Assembly (NCBI RefSeq): GCF_024181225.1
Contig: NZ_CP051198.1
Location: 1 to 64,000, forward strand
Direction: 5' to 3'
Source: Treponema sp. OMZ 787
GTDB taxonomy: Bacteria > Spirochaetota > Spirochaetia > Treponematales > Treponemataceae
DNA: 64,000 nucleotides
The translations under genes were made by a program, and so were the position numbers. The notes beneath the pieces are model-generated. The model saw nothing but the letters and a program-made list of their open reading frames with translations. It did not search any database and was not told the DNA's origin. Within the stretch, counting starts at the first letter, position 1. Every line of letters begins with the position of its first letter. Shown in pieces: positions 38,296 through 47,008 of this stretch.

Positions 38296-39177
38296 ATGAG
38301 TGCAAAAATTATTGACGGCTCGCAGATAGCCGCAGATTTGCGAGCAGATATTGCAAAAGATGTTGAAAAAATAAAGGCAAAGGGAGTTCAACCGACTCTA
38401 GCCGTTATTTTGGTCGGAAATGATCCTGCATCCCAGTCATATGTAAAGGGAAAAACAAATGCTCTTCACGAGGTTGGAATGAATGACAGGACATTCAGAC
38501 TTCCCGAAACAACAACTCAGGATGAACTGCTTAAACTTATTAAAGAACTGAATGCCGATAAGCTGGTGAACGGGATTTTGGTACAATTACCCTTGCCTAA
38601 GCAAATCGATCCTGATACGGTAATTGAAACTATAAGCCCCGAAAAAGATGTAGACGGTTTCCATCCGGTAAATGTAGGTAAGCTCCTTTTAGGACATGAT
38701 ACCTTCATTCCTTGCACCCCCCACGGCGTAATTCATCTTTTAAAGAGAACCGGAGTTGAAACAAGCGGTGCAAAAGTCGTAATTGTAGGCCGTTCCAACA
38801 TAGTAGGAAAACCTCTTTCAGTTTTAATGATGAATAAGGATGTAAATGCCACAGTAACGGTTTGCCACAGCGGTACCAAGAATTTACCTGAGGTTACAAA
38901 AGAGGCCGATATTTTGGTTGCAGCCATGGGCAAACCTCAATTTATTAAGGCCGATATGATTAAAAAAGGTGCTGTCGTTATAGATGTCGGTGTAAACAGA
39001 ATTGATGACAGCTCAAAAAAGAGCGGCTTTAGACTTGTAGGCGATGTCGACTTTGAGCCCGCCTGCGAAATTGCTTCAGCGATAACACCCGTACCCAAGG
39101 GAGTGGGGCCCATGACAATCGCAATGCTTGTTGCAAACACGCTGATCGCGGCAAAACGTCAAAACGGTTTAGAATAA
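38296..39177 (+). CDS. folD: Methylenetetrahydrofolate dehydrogenase / methenyltetrahydrofolate cyclohydrolase
   Basis: Interconverts methylene-, methenyl- and 10-formyl-THF with NADP. The 293-residue product shows [22 protein letters not shown] (substrate site with catalytic Lys), the signature [35 protein letters not shown], and the Rossmann segment [23 protein letters not shown] precedes the ATG. With fhs and fchA it completes a THF one-carbon route in this window. Two palindromes lie 86-118 bp upstream and might regulate it. Confidence 0.97.
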   Translation: MSAKIIDGSQIAADLRADIAKDVEKIKAKGVQPTLAVILVGNDPASQSYVKGKTNALHEVGMNDRTFRLPETTTQDELLKLIKELNADKLVNGILVQLPLPKQIDPDTVIETISPEKDVDGFHPVNVGKLLLGHDTFIPCTPHGVIHLLKRTGVETSGAKVVIVGRSNIVGKPLSVLMMNKDVNATVTVCHSGTKNLPEVTKEADILVAAMGKPQFIKADMIKKGAVVIDVGVNRIDDSSKKSGFRLVGDVDFEPACEIASAITPVPKGVGPMTIAMLVANTLIAAKRQNGLE

Positions 39178-39234
39178 ATCTAAAATTTATGTTTTTAGAT
39201 AATTTAATTGACTAAACTGTCTAATCCTAATAAA

Positions 39235-39275
39235 AGCCCCGAATTGAAGTTCTCAACTCGGGGCTCTTTTATTTT
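39235..39275. terminator. Bidirectional terminator between folD and the peroxiredoxin gene
   Basis: AGCCCCGA at 39235-39242 pairs with TCGGGGCT at 39258-39265, with T-rich sequence on both outer sides (CTTTTATTTT to the right, TTTTATTAGG on the minus strand). It fits termination of both convergent genes. Confidence 0.75.
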
Positions 39276-39298
39276 AACTTTTTTAAATTATTTTAAGA

Positions 39299-39946
39299 TT
39301 ATAATGACTTATGGCAGAACCAGAAGTCATAGCCCTCATATTCTTTTAACCGCTTTTTGGCTTCCTCTTCTGTGGGAGGCGGAGGGATGATGACCTTATC
39401 CTTGAGCAAGCAGTTGTTCGGCCAATCTGCGGGCATAGCAACCTTGTTCTTGTCGGAAATCTGAAGAGCTTTAACGGCTCTAAGAATTTCTTCCATGTTT
39501 CGGCCGATTTCCTGCGGATAGTAAAGCACAAGTCTAACTTTTCCGTTAGGATCTACGATAAATACGGCACGAACAGTGTTTGTACCTTTTCCGGGGTGCA
39601 AGAGTCCGATCTGGTTTGCAATGCTGTCGTTTGCAGCAATTACGGGGAAGGTAATTTCAACCCCAAGCTTTTCCTTAATCCACTCAATCCACTTTAAGTG
39701 GCTCTGCATTTGGTCTACAGAAAGACCGATGAGCTTTACACCGAGCTTTTCAAATTCGGGTGTTAACTTTTGAAACGCTACAAATTCCGTAGTACATACG
39801 GGTGTAAAGTCGGCAGGGTGGCTAAAGAGCACAAACCAACTGCCTTTAAGATCACAGGGAAGCTTCATAGGTCCATGTGTTGTCGCAACCGCTAACTGAG
39901 GGAAGTCATCTCCCAAAAGGGGCATATTCATTGCCATTTGTTCCAT
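39299..39946 (-). CDS. Peroxiredoxin (Prx6 / AhpC2 type)
   Basis: Thiol peroxidase that reduces hydrogen peroxide and organic peroxides. The 215-residue product has the peroxidatic Cys in [16 protein letters not shown] at about 45-60. The extended C-terminus of the Prx6 group ([20 protein letters not shown], then [10 protein letters not shown]) carries two further Cys that may resolve. GAGAAA/AAGGAGA precedes the ATG. The dps gene lies 18 bp upstream on the same strand, so the two probably form an oxidative-stress operon. Confidence 0.93.
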   Translation of the reverse strand: MEQMAMNMPLLGDDFPQLAVATTHGPMKLPCDLKGSWFVLFSHPADFTPVCTTEFVAFQKLTPEFEKLGVKLIGLSVDQMQSHLKWIEWIKEKLGVEITFPVIAANDSIANQIGLLHPGKGTNTVRAVFIVDPNGKVRLVLYYPQEIGRNMEEILRAVKALQISDKNKVAMPADWPNNCLLKDKVIIPPPPTEEEAKKRLKEYEGYDFWFCHKSL

Positions 39947-39964
39947 AATTTTCTCCTTAAAAAT

Positions 39965-40402
39965 TTATTTCAAAGTGGATTTTAACATCCATATTTCTTT
40001 GTCAAAGTATTCGATAATCCCGCTAAGGATTCCGTCTGTAGCTACATCATTGCTGTCTGCAGCTTCAATTTGAGTTACCTTTATTTCTTTTGCAATGTAC
40101 TCGAAATCGCCTAAGATTTTTTTAAGAGCATCTGCGGTTTTAAACGATTTATCTGTTTCTTCCTCTATTCCCGTTATTGCCAAATACTCTTTCATAGAAG
40201 AGGGAGCTTTTTCGTTTAGCTGTAAAATTCTTTCGGCAACGGAATCATAAAAATCGCTCATAGTATCGTAATATGACTCTATCATTTCATGCACAGGCTT
40301 AAAATCGAACCCTTCTACATGCCAGTGATAATTATGCAGCTTTATATAAAGAACTGCAAAGTCGGCAGTGTGGACTGATAATCTTTTAATTATATTGTTC
40401 AT
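39965..40402 (-). CDS. dps: Dps/ferritin-like protein
   Basis: Stores iron and protects DNA from peroxide. The 145-residue product has the Dps signature LHNYHWHVEGFDFKPVHEMIESYYDTMSDFYDSVAERI, containing the intersubunit ferroxidase ligands His, Asp and Glu. The ATG at 40402 is used because GGAGG lies five bases upstream; an in-frame start four codons earlier overlaps the ribosome site. It precedes the peroxiredoxin gene on the same strand. About 150 bp upstream is a cluster of three palindromes that might be an operator. Confidence 0.92.
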   Translation of the reverse strand: MNNIIKRLSVHTADFAVLYIKLHNYHWHVEGFDFKPVHEMIESYYDTMSDFYDSVAERILQLNEKAPSSMKEYLAITGIEEETDKSFKTADALKKILGDFEYIAKEIKVTQIEAADSNDVATDGILSGIIEYFDKEIWMLKSTLK

Positions 40403-40553
40403 AAACACCTCCATATGTGTTCAGTTATATATAAGCAATTTTCATGCTAAATATAAAAAACGAATGAAAAAGCATTTTTTAAGCAAATATAGAGGAATTT
40501 TTATATAAATATCCGGAATTTTAATAAAAAAGATTGTTTCTATAGGAATTTTC

Positions 40554-40605
40554 ACTGATATATCAGTACTTAATCACCGATATATCAGTGTACTGGTATA
40601 TCAGT
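40554..40605. repeat. Three near-identical 14-bp palindromes (candidate operator array)
   Basis: ACTGATATATCAGT at 40554-40567 is a perfect palindrome; ACCGATATATCAGT at 40576-40589 and ACTGGTATATCAGT at 40592-40605 each differ by one base. Spacings are 22 and 16 bp. They lie upstream of dps and touch the nudix stop codon. The 198-bp gap 40403-40600 otherwise holds only AT-rich dps promoter sequence. Confidence 0.6.
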
Positions 40606-41167
40606 GATATTTCTTTTCTTTTAAGTAAAGGAAAAGGGCTGCATTCATTATTGCATGAGTATAAGGAGGATTGCCCATATTTTGAATGACATTTTTAACC
40701 GGAATTTCAAGGATGTTTAAGAATTCGTCTTCATCCAAATTTTGCTTGACTTCGCCTTTGTCAAGTTCAGCCAAAAAAATGGAGCAAGAGTTTTCCATTA
40801 TTGCAGGATTGGGAGATAAAACCGACAAGCATTTTATATTTTTAGGAGTCCGTCCGGTTTCTTCAACAAGTTCTCTCAAAGCGGCATCTTCCGGTCTTTC
40901 GCCTGCATCTACAACACCGCCGGGAAATTCCACACAAACATTTTCAGAGCCGTGCCGCCATTGCTGTACCATCACAAAGATGTCTTCCCCCGATGAGTTT
41001 CGGTATACTGGAACAACAATAACCCAGCTGGGAGCTTTTAAAGAAATAAAGGTCTTTTTTTCTCCTTCAGGAGAAATACTGTCTTTTTCACAGACGGTAA
41101 AGACCCTTGTTTTTAAGATTTCTCTGGAAGCATCGGGCTTCCACATAATCTCATTATTCTTTTCCAT
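40601..41167 (-). CDS. Nudix hydrolase, ADP-ribose-pyrophosphatase-like
   Basis: Hydrolyses a nucleoside diphosphate linked to another moiety. The 188-residue product contains a perfect Nudix box at about 84-106 (GGVVDAGERPEDAALRELVEETG, GX5EX7REUXEEXGU). The segment KNIKCLSVLSPNPAIMENSCSIFLA after the box fits ADP-ribose/GDP-mannose-type members. The start is set at the ATG at 41167, with GGAG about 14 bases upstream; an extension to 41239 would begin inside the divergent promoter region. The last codons overlap the palindromic repeats. Confidence 0.88.
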   Translation of the reverse strand: MEKNNEIMWKPDASREILKTRVFTVCEKDSISPEGEKKTFISLKAPSWVIVVPVYRNSSGEDIFVMVQQWRHGSENVCVEFPGGVVDAGERPEDAALRELVEETGRTPKNIKCLSVLSPNPAIMENSCSIFLAELDKGEVKQNLDEDEFLNILEIPVKNVIQNMGNPPYTHAIMNAALFLYLKEKKYH

Positions 41168-41186
41168 AAAAATCGCAATTCTCCAT

Positions 41187-41215
41187 TTGACATATCGAGG
41201 ATTTCGAGTTATTCT
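41187..41215 (+). promoter_or_regulatory. Promoter of the cytidylate-kinase-like gene
   Basis: Perfect TTGACA, 17 bases, TATTCT, followed by a leader with TAGGAGG nine bases before the ATG at 41252. Confidence 0.5.
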
Positions 41216-41251
41216 ATTATAAAGAGAATTTAATTGCAATAGGAGGTTTTT

Positions 41252-42073
41252 ATGGCAATTATAACTATTTCAAGAAAAATCGCTTCCTTTGGCGATGAAA
41301 CAGCAATTGAGCTGGCCAAGCTTTTAAATTATAATTTTATCGACCGTAAGTCGTTGGAGAAAGATTTGCTCGCAAGAGGAATTTCGGAAGCCCAGCTAAA
41401 AAAATATGATGAACGCAAGCCCGGTTTTTGGGCATCGCTTTCAAGGGAGAGAGATTCCTATTTTGATTATCTGCGTGAGGCTGTATACGAACACGCTTCT
41501 TCAGGCAACAGTATTTTTATAGGAAGAGGAGGTTTCGCTCTTTTGAGGAATGTTCCCGGGCTTTATTCGGTTCGCCTTGTTGCCGCCGACGATGTAAGAA
41601 TTTCAAGATTGATGAAAGAATTTAACTATTCCGAAAAAGATGCAAGAGCCAGAATGGAAGAAAGCGACAATAACCGTGACGGATTCCACAAGAGCTTTTT
41701 TAACACGGCTAATGAGGACGCTTCGGAATACAACTTGGTTATAAATACAGGACACATTACCCCCCTTCAAGCTGCCGAGATAATCAAATTCGGTTTTGAG
41801 AAAACCGTAAGCAAAGAAGAAGCAGCTTTAGGAGATAAAAGATTAAAAGAACTTTTACTGGCCCAAAAAATCGTCAATCATATCTCTTTTGATCTTAAAC
41901 TGCAAATATACTTCCTAGAAGCAGATATTTCGGAAAATGAGGTTATTTTACACGGAGTTGCAGACAATGCAGGTCTTATTCAAAAGGCGGTAGCAGTTGC
42001 TCAAGAAATGGCCGAAGGCCGTAAGGTTTCTTCTGCGATAAGCATGGTAAATGAGTATAAACCCTTCCCATAA
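41252..42073 (+). CDS. Cytidylate-kinase-like protein
   Basis: A 273-residue member of the cytidylate-kinase-like group (Cmk2). It begins MAIITISRKIASFGDETAIELAKLL, where normal kinases have a GxxGxGKS/T P-loop; here that loop is replaced by SRKIASFGDE, as is usual for this group. GRGGFALLRNVPGLYSVRLVAADDVRISRL matches the nucleotide-kinase core. From about 205 on is an added domain (FDLKLQIYFLEADISENEVILHG...) resembling a BON domain, which binds lipids or ligands. True kinase activity is uncertain. It has a strong promoter and ribosome site. Confidence 0.78.
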   Translation: MAIITISRKIASFGDETAIELAKLLNYNFIDRKSLEKDLLARGISEAQLKKYDERKPGFWASLSRERDSYFDYLREAVYEHASSGNSIFIGRGGFALLRNVPGLYSVRLVAADDVRISRLMKEFNYSEKDARARMEESDNNRDGFHKSFFNTANEDASEYNLVINTGHITPLQAAEIIKFGFEKTVSKEEAALGDKRLKELLLAQKIVNHISFDLKLQIYFLEADISENEVILHGVADNAGLIQKAVAVAQEMAEGRKVSSAISMVNEYKPFP

Positions 42074-42106
42074 TACCGGCAACAGGCTTTAAACTCCGGA
42101 ACAAAG

Positions 42107-42138
42107 AAAAATCGGCCGCGTTAAGTGAGGCCGATTTT
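42107..42138. terminator. Terminator between the kinase-like gene and copA
   Basis: AAAATCGGCC at 42107-42116 pairs with GGCCGATTTT at 42129-42138, followed by CTTT. It lies between convergent genes and may act for both. Confidence 0.7.
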
Positions 42139-42178
42139 CTTTGCTAAATTGAAGTCTTAAAAAGTTAAAACTTTTAAG

Positions 42179-42376
42179 TTATTCTACCGTGTATCCGGCT
42201 TCTTCAATAGCTTTTTTTAGATCTGCAGCTGCAACATTTTCAGGATGAGTTATAGTTGCAGTTTTTGCTCCTAGGTCTATTTCGGCAGAAACACCCGAAA
42301 TCTTTGTTAAGGCTTCTTTAACATGGGAAACACAGTGTTGGCACTGCATTCCGTTTACCTTTAATACAGTATTCAT
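42179..42376 (-). CDS. Candidate internally initiated CopZ-like copper chaperone
   Basis: The last 65 codons of copA form a complete HMA domain (MNTVLKVNGMQCQHCVSHV...) beginning with ATG at 42376. AAGGAG at 42391-42386 lies nine bases upstream, an ideal ribosome site in the middle of a gene. A free 65-residue CopZ-type chaperone would be the product, the standard size for the family. The reading frame is continuous with copA, so the domain is made both fused and, probably, free. This is inference from the internal ribosome site. Confidence 0.55.
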   Translation of the reverse strand: MNTVLKVNGMQCQHCVSHVKEALTKISGVSAEIDLGAKTATITHPENVAAADLKKAIEEAGYTVE

Positions 42377-44791
42377 AAATTCTTTCTCCTTAATTTTATT
42401 TTTTTCCGTTATGCAAGATTCCGCATTACGGTTTATTTTATGTTTTCGTTTGGGCTTAAAATAATTTAATCGCAGGGCATTGCTTACAACCGATACCGAA
42501 CTCAAGCTCATTGCAGCAGCCGCAATCATGGGGCTTAACACAATACCGAAGACAGGATAGAAAACTCCTGCCGCCAAGGGTATACATAGCGAATTATAAA
42601 AGAGAGCCCAAAATAGGTTTTCTTTTATATTACGCATAACAACACGGCTTAATTGAATCGAATCAACCGCAGATTGCAGACTGTCATTCATCAAGATAAT
42701 ATCCGCACTTTCAATCGCTATATCTGTGCCGTTGCCTATGGCTATACCCACATCGGCCGTCATAAGGGCCGGAGCATCGTTTATGCCGTCGCCTATCATA
42801 GCCGTTTTATGACCTGCTTGATGAAGTTTTTCGATTTCACTCTTTTTGTTTTGAGGCAAAAGCTCGGCAGCAAAATCGTCGACTCCTGTTTGAGCCTTTA
42901 TGGCATTTGCAGTTTTTTTGTTGTCTCCTGTCAGCATTATAGTTTTGATGCCCATAGCCTTAAACTCTGCAATCGCCTCGATGCTGCCTTCCTTAATTTT
43001 GTCGGCAACAGCTATAATTCCGATGAGCTTTGCACCTGAATCGGTTCCTGAAGAACTTCCGTCCTTAGCACCGCTTAGACCTATTAAAAGAGGAGTTGCG
43101 CCCTTTTCTGCAAGAGCATCAATTTCTGATGCAGCATGGGAAATTTCGATATTGTTTTTTTGGAAGAGCTTTTCATTACCGGCAAATATTTTTAATCCCG
43201 AAGCCTCTTCGATACCCGAAATACCGAAACCGTGTTCAGCCTTAAAATCCTTAATTTTTAAAACATCCAAGCCTTTTTCTTTTGCATGTTTTATAACGGC
43301 ATTTGCCAAAGGATGCTCGGAAAGAACTTCCAAACTGTATGCAAACTTGAGCACTTCGTCCCCGCTGAAATTATCTATCTTTTTAATCTCGATTACATCG
43401 GGGCGGCCTTGGGTTATCGTTCCTGTCTTGTCCAAGACTACTGTGTTTGTTTTGTGGGCAGTTTCAAGGGCCTCAGCCGAGCGGATTAAGATACCGAGCC
43501 GGGCACCCTTCCCTGTTCCGGCCATAATGGCGGTGGGGGTTGCAAGACCTAGGGCACAGGGGCAGGAAATGACAAGAACCGAAATAGCCCTCGAAAGAGC
43601 AAATTCAAAACCCTCTCCTGCGGCGAGCCAGACAAACAAGGTAATCACCGCAATAAGAATAACGGCCGGTACAAAGTAATTGCTTATCTTATCTGCTAAT
43701 TTTGAAACAGGAGCCTTTGAGGCCGAGGCTTCTTCTACAAGGGCAATTATTTGGGAAAGGGTTGTGTCATCGCCTACCCTTTCAGCCTTAAATGTAAAGG
43801 TTCCCGAAAGGTTAATGGAAGCGCTTATAACCTTGTCTCCTGCAGCCTTTTCGACCGGGAGGCTCTCACCGGTAATTGCAGCCTCATCTACCGAAGAGCT
43901 TCCTTCAACTATAATGCCGTCAACGGGAATGGAAAAACCGGGCTTGATTAAAACAAGATCGCCCTTTACAATTTCTTCGACCGGAATTTCTTCTTCCTTA
44001 CCGTTCCTGATAACTAGGGCGGTTTTAGGCCGCAGATTCATCAGTTTTGTAATCGCATCCGATGTTTTTCCCTTTGCATTGGCTTCAAGGAATTTTCCCA
44101 AGGTTACAAGGGCCAAAATAACGGCAGCCGATTCAAAATAAAGATCATGAGCAAAACGCTCTACAGTTGCCGTATCTCCATGCCCCATTCCGTATGCCAT
44201 CTTATAAATGGCAAAAATTCCATAAATAACGGCCGCCCCTGAACCGACTGCAACAAGGGAGTCCATATTTGGAGCCTTGTTCAAAAAAGCCTTGAAGCCG
44301 CCTATAAAGAATTTTTTGTTTAATACCAAAACAGGAAGGGTCAATAAAAACTGGGTAAAACTAAAAAGAATAGCATTTTCTATCCCATGCAAAAAATGAG
44401 GAATCGGGGCTCCCGCCATGTGCCCCATAGAAATATAAAAAAGAGGAAGCACAAAAATCAAGGACCAAATAAGCCTTGCCTTTACCTGATCCCGCTCACG
44501 CTTTGCAGCATCCGTCTGAGATGAACGCTTTGCCCCATCTTTGGATGAATCCGAAAGAGAAGGCTTTGTTAATCCATCTACATCCTCGGCCCCATATCCG
44601 GCCTTTTCGACTGCTTCTATAATTTTATCCGGTGTCAAAAGATTTTCATCATAATTGACACTCATACTATTGGTTAAAAGATTAACCTGTACTTCGGCAG
44701 CCCCCTCAAGCTTTTCTACAGCTCTTTGAACATGAGAAGAACACGCCGAGCAGGTCATACCGGTAATATTAAATTTTGTCTTTTTACTCAT
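42179..44791 (-). CDS. copA: Copper-exporting P1B-type ATPase with C-terminal CopZ-like domain
   Basis: Pumps Cu(I) out of the cytoplasm. The 870-residue protein has an N-terminal heavy-metal domain with MTCSAC at about 11-16, then about eight membrane helices with the metal motif SCPCALG. The phosphorylation site is DKTGTITQG, with TGDNKKTANAIK and the hinge GDGINDAPALMTADVGIA; it ends in a second HMA domain with MQCQHC. The linker before that domain (KPKRKHKINRNAESCITEKNK) is unlike other CopA and looks like a translated spacer. An internal ribosome site precedes the ATG of the last domain. The start is ATG 44791; the in-frame TTG at 44806 lies in the promoter. Confidence 0.94.
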   Translation of the reverse strand: MSKKTKFNITGMTCSACSSHVQRAVEKLEGAAEVQVNLLTNSMSVNYDENLLTPDKIIEAVEKAGYGAEDVDGLTKPSLSDSSKDGAKRSSQTDAAKRERDQVKARLIWSLIFVLPLFYISMGHMAGAPIPHFLHGIENAILFSFTQFLLTLPVLVLNKKFFIGGFKAFLNKAPNMDSLVAVGSGAAVIYGIFAIYKMAYGMGHGDTATVERFAHDLYFESAAVILALVTLGKFLEANAKGKTSDAITKLMNLRPKTALVIRNGKEEEIPVEEIVKGDLVLIKPGFSIPVDGIIVEGSSSVDEAAITGESLPVEKAAGDKVISASINLSGTFTFKAERVGDDTTLSQIIALVEEASASKAPVSKLADKISNYFVPAVILIAVITLFVWLAAGEGFEFALSRAISVLVISCPCALGLATPTAIMAGTGKGARLGILIRSAEALETAHKTNTVVLDKTGTITQGRPDVIEIKKIDNFSGDEVLKFAYSLEVLSEHPLANAVIKHAKEKGLDVLKIKDFKAEHGFGISGIEEASGLKIFAGNEKLFQKNNIEISHAASEIDALAEKGATPLLIGLSGAKDGSSSGTDSGAKLIGIIAVADKIKEGSIEAIAEFKAMGIKTIMLTGDNKKTANAIKAQTGVDDFAAELLPQNKKSEIEKLHQAGHKTAMIGDGINDAPALMTADVGIAIGNGTDIAIESADIILMNDSLQSAVDSIQLSRVVMRNIKENLFWALFYNSLCIPLAAGVFYPVFGIVLSPMIAAAAMSLSSVSVVSNALRLNYFKPKRKHKINRNAESCITEKNKIKEKEFMNTVLKVNGMQCQHCVSHVKEALTKISGVSAEIDLGAKTATITHPENVAAADLKKAIEEAGYTVE

Positions 44792-44797
44792 GTTAAT

Positions 44798-44826
44798 AAT
44801 ATACAACTTTTTAAGTAAAAGGTCTA
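44798..44826 (-). promoter_or_regulatory. Promoter of copA, predicted leaderless
   Basis: On the minus strand TAGACC, 17 bases, TATATT. The -10 ends six bases before the ATG at 44791, so transcription should begin at or beside the start codon; no Shine-Dalgarno sequence exists. Confidence 0.55.
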
Positions 44827-44837
44827 GGAAAAGGAAA

Positions 44838-45368
44838 TTATAGATTCTCTATCTCGGTAATGCTTAGTCCTGTAGCTTTTGCGATATTTTCAATAGGAAA
44901 GTTCATTTCAAGCAAGTTTTTTGCAGTTTCAATAGCTTTTTGTTCAATACCTTCTCGATACCCCTCATTTATACAGGAGGCTCTGTCGTGTTCATATTTC
45001 ATTCGGGATTCATATAGCCATTTTTCTTTTGGGCTCATTTCCATTACTATAATTTTATCATTTGCTTTTGTCATTACTTTAGAAGTTTCTGCCAACATTT
45101 TTCTTACCTCCGGATCATCAGTTTCAATAAATTTTAACCAGTTTAATAAGCGTTTCGTTTTATTATCTTTACATTGACTTTCCTGCGAGAGCCTTGCTTT
45201 TTCAAGATTTAGTATATGAATTTCAAGCTTTGAGACTAAAGGCTCTTTTGTATCTTGTTCCAAAATAATATATTTATTGTGCAAGCGCTTATTTTTATTA
45301 AAGCCTTCCCCTATTAAGTTTATTGTAATACATTTTGGAAGACTTGTATAGTCTTGCCCCTGTTTTAT
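44838..45368 (-). pseudogene. Rpn-family nuclease/transposase-like gene, 3' part (split by the IS)
   Basis: C-terminal 177 codons of a PD-(D/E)XK family protein (recombination-promoting nuclease / PDDEXK_2 type) of the kind abundant in treponemes. It shows IKQGQDYTSLPKCITINLIGE and a C-terminal helix MNFPIENIAKATGLSITEIE, typical of the family tail. The 5' part is at 46532-46852 and an insertion sequence lies between. Joining the halves after removing the IS and one 9-bp duplication gives an uninterrupted 280-codon frame. The catalytic residues are in the other part, so this fragment alone should be inactive. Confidence 0.85.
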
Positions 45369-45385
45369 CACGGCTTACGCATGAA
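45360..45385 (+). repeat. Left target duplication and left inverted repeat of the IS
   Basis: CTGTTTTAT at 45360-45368 is the left target-site copy; CACGGCTTACGCATGAA at 45369-45385 is the left terminal repeat. It matches the right end for 17 bases without mismatch. Confidence 0.95.
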
Positions 45386-46531
45386 AAAAAAATAGCCGAT
45401 ATTTAAAGTATGAAAACATTAAAAGAATATTTTAGCGAGCTGAACGATAATCGTCAGTCGGGCAAAGTAAAGCACTTAATCAGTGAAATATTGGTAATAG
45501 CACTGTGTGCTGTTTGTAGCGGAGTTCAAACTGTATTTGAAATAGGGGAATTTGCCGAAGTAAAAAAGGATTGGCTAAAAAATGAGGTAGGACTATTGTT
45601 AGAAAATGGAGTTCCTTCGCACGACACCATAGGAAGAGTCCTTGCGATGATTAATCCCAAACAATTTCAAAGCCTTTTTATCTCGTGGATTGAACAATCC
45701 CTTAATATTCCAGCAGGTTCATACATTCACATTGATGGAAAAACATTACGTGGAAGTGCAAGTGAACAAAGTAGAGGTATTCATTTGGTAAGTGCATTTG
45801 CTCACGAAGCGGGAGTTGTACTAGGACAAATAAAATGTGCTGAAAAATCGAATGAAATCACAGCAATTCCTGAACTCCTTAACCTTTTAAAACTAAAAAG
45901 CTCGATAATTACTATAGATGCCATGGGTTGTCAAAAAGAAATAGCAAAAGAAATCACAAAGAAAAAATGTGATTATGTATTGGCTCTAAAAGAAAATCAG
46001 CCGGCAGCGTATAATGATGTAAAAGATTATTTTTCTATAGAAGATAAAGACTTTCAAAACACACTTTTAAGATTTGAAACCTTGGATATAGGGCATGGCA
46101 GAGAAGAAAAAAGAGAATACTTTCTTTCAACTAATATAAACTGGTTTGCAGATAAGAATAAATGGGCAAATTTAAAGAGTTTTGGAATGGTCAAAAGCAC
46201 TGTAAGGTGCAAAGGCAAACAATACAGTGAAAAGCGTTACTTTATTAGCAGTATAGAGGATATAAATGAGTTTGTAACAGCTGTAAGAACACATTGGACA
46301 ATAGAAAACACCTTACACTGGTCGCTGGATGTAATATTTAGAGACGATGAATGTCAAATTCGAGAAAAAAATACTGCTGAAAACATAGCAATTTTAAGGA
46401 GGATTTGCTTTAATCGAATGAAAATGTATCAAAACGGTAAAACTCTGAAAAGGAAGAAAATGCTTTGTACTTTTGATGATTCATTTAGGTTTAATGTTTT
46501 ATTTAGCTAAGGAATTCATGCGTAAGCCGTG
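45369..46531 (+). mobile_element. ISAs1-family insertion sequence, complete
   Basis: 1,163-bp element with perfect 17-bp terminal inverted repeats, one intact transposase and a 9-bp target duplication. Inverted-repeat match, duplication size and transposase family all agree with ISAs1. It interrupts an Rpn-family gene. Perfect ends, intact flanks and an open transposase frame point to a recent insertion. Confidence 0.95.
45410..46510 (+). CDS. ISAs1-family DDE transposase
   Basis: Moves the surrounding IS by cut-and-paste. The 366-residue product belongs to the H-repeat/ISAs1 family: ELNDNRQSGKVKHLISEILVIALCAVCSG at the N-terminus, IHIDGKTLRGSA with the first catalytic Asp, ITIDAMGCQKEIAKEI with the second, VLALKENQP, and THWTIENTLHWSLDVIFRDDE with the catalytic Glu region. 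The full length is present with no frameshift, so the element is probably active. It lies wholly inside the inverted repeats. Confidence 0.95.
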   Translation: MKTLKEYFSELNDNRQSGKVKHLISEILVIALCAVCSGVQTVFEIGEFAEVKKDWLKNEVGLLLENGVPSHDTIGRVLAMINPKQFQSLFISWIEQSLNIPAGSYIHIDGKTLRGSASEQSRGIHLVSAFAHEAGVVLGQIKCAEKSNEITAIPELLNLLKLKSSIITIDAMGCQKEIAKEITKKKCDYVLALKENQPAAYNDVKDYFSIEDKDFQNTLLRFETLDIGHGREEKREYFLSTNINWFADKNKWANLKSFGMVKSTVRCKGKQYSEKRYFISSIEDINEFVTAVRTHWTIENTLHWSLDVIFRDDECQIREKNTAENIAILRRICFNRMKMYQNGKTLKRKKMLCTFDDSFRFNVLFS

Positions 46532-46540
46532 CTGTTTTAT
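46515..46540 (+). repeat. Right inverted repeat and right target duplication of the IS
   Basis: TTCATGCGTAAGCCGTG at 46515-46531 is the right terminal repeat, and CTGTTTTAT at 46532-46540 repeats the left target copy exactly. Confidence 0.95.
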
Positions 46541-46852
46541 GCCGTCATTGTACATTTTAGACCAATAATACAAGGTTCTTTCAGGAAAATCGATGTGCCA
46601 TCTGTTTTGAATTTCAATATCTACAAAAGTTCCGTCTTTTAGTCTTAGTTTGATGTCCAAGATACCTAACTTTTCACTTAAAAGTTCTTTTTGAAACTCC
46701 TTATCCAGAAGTTCCAAGCCGGCGATATTTTTAGGCGGAATGTCTAAGATGCATTCCAACAAATCCAGTAGAATATCCTTGTTTTCTTCCGTTCCGAATA
46801 TACGCTTAAAGGCATAGTCGTTGCGGAGGGTGATTTTAAAAAGTTTTTCCAT
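46532..46852 (-). pseudogene. Rpn-family nuclease/transposase-like gene, 5' part (split by the IS)
   Basis: N-terminal 107 codons of the interrupted gene, with the PD-(D/E)XK core: NDYAFKRIFGTEENKDILLDLLECIL at the N-terminus and the nuclease residues in LGILDIKLRLKDGTFVDIEIQ (Asp, then E-x-Q). GAGAGGT precedes the ATG at 46852. In the present sequence the frame runs ten more codons into the IS before stopping, so a truncated 117-residue protein would be made. Its promoter lies in the 230-bp gap shared with the divergent repeat-controlled gene. Confidence 0.88.
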
Positions 46853-47008
46853 TTTTACCTCTCATAAAAATTATTAATAAAGAAGAAAAATTTCCCCTTT
46901 CATAATTATTGTATGAAGAGTTTGCAGTAAATAGTAAAATTTAAAAAAATAATTTATCGATTATTCTGAAAAAAACAACAAACAAATTTTTTGGGCAATA
47001 CCTCTTAC

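Noticed and set aside
40554-40605. PerR or Fur box upstream of dps
   Set aside because: The palindromes do not match the TTATAATNATTATAA or GATAATGATNATCATTATC patterns, so I report them only as an unassigned operator candidate.
40686-41222. 178-codon open frame on the plus strand
   Set aside because: Antisense to the nudix gene, which has a perfect Nudix box. No ribosome site or family resemblance.
42900-43679. 259-codon open frame on the plus strand
   Set aside because: It lies antisense inside copA, whose protein is well conserved. The open frame is a by-product of copA codon usage.
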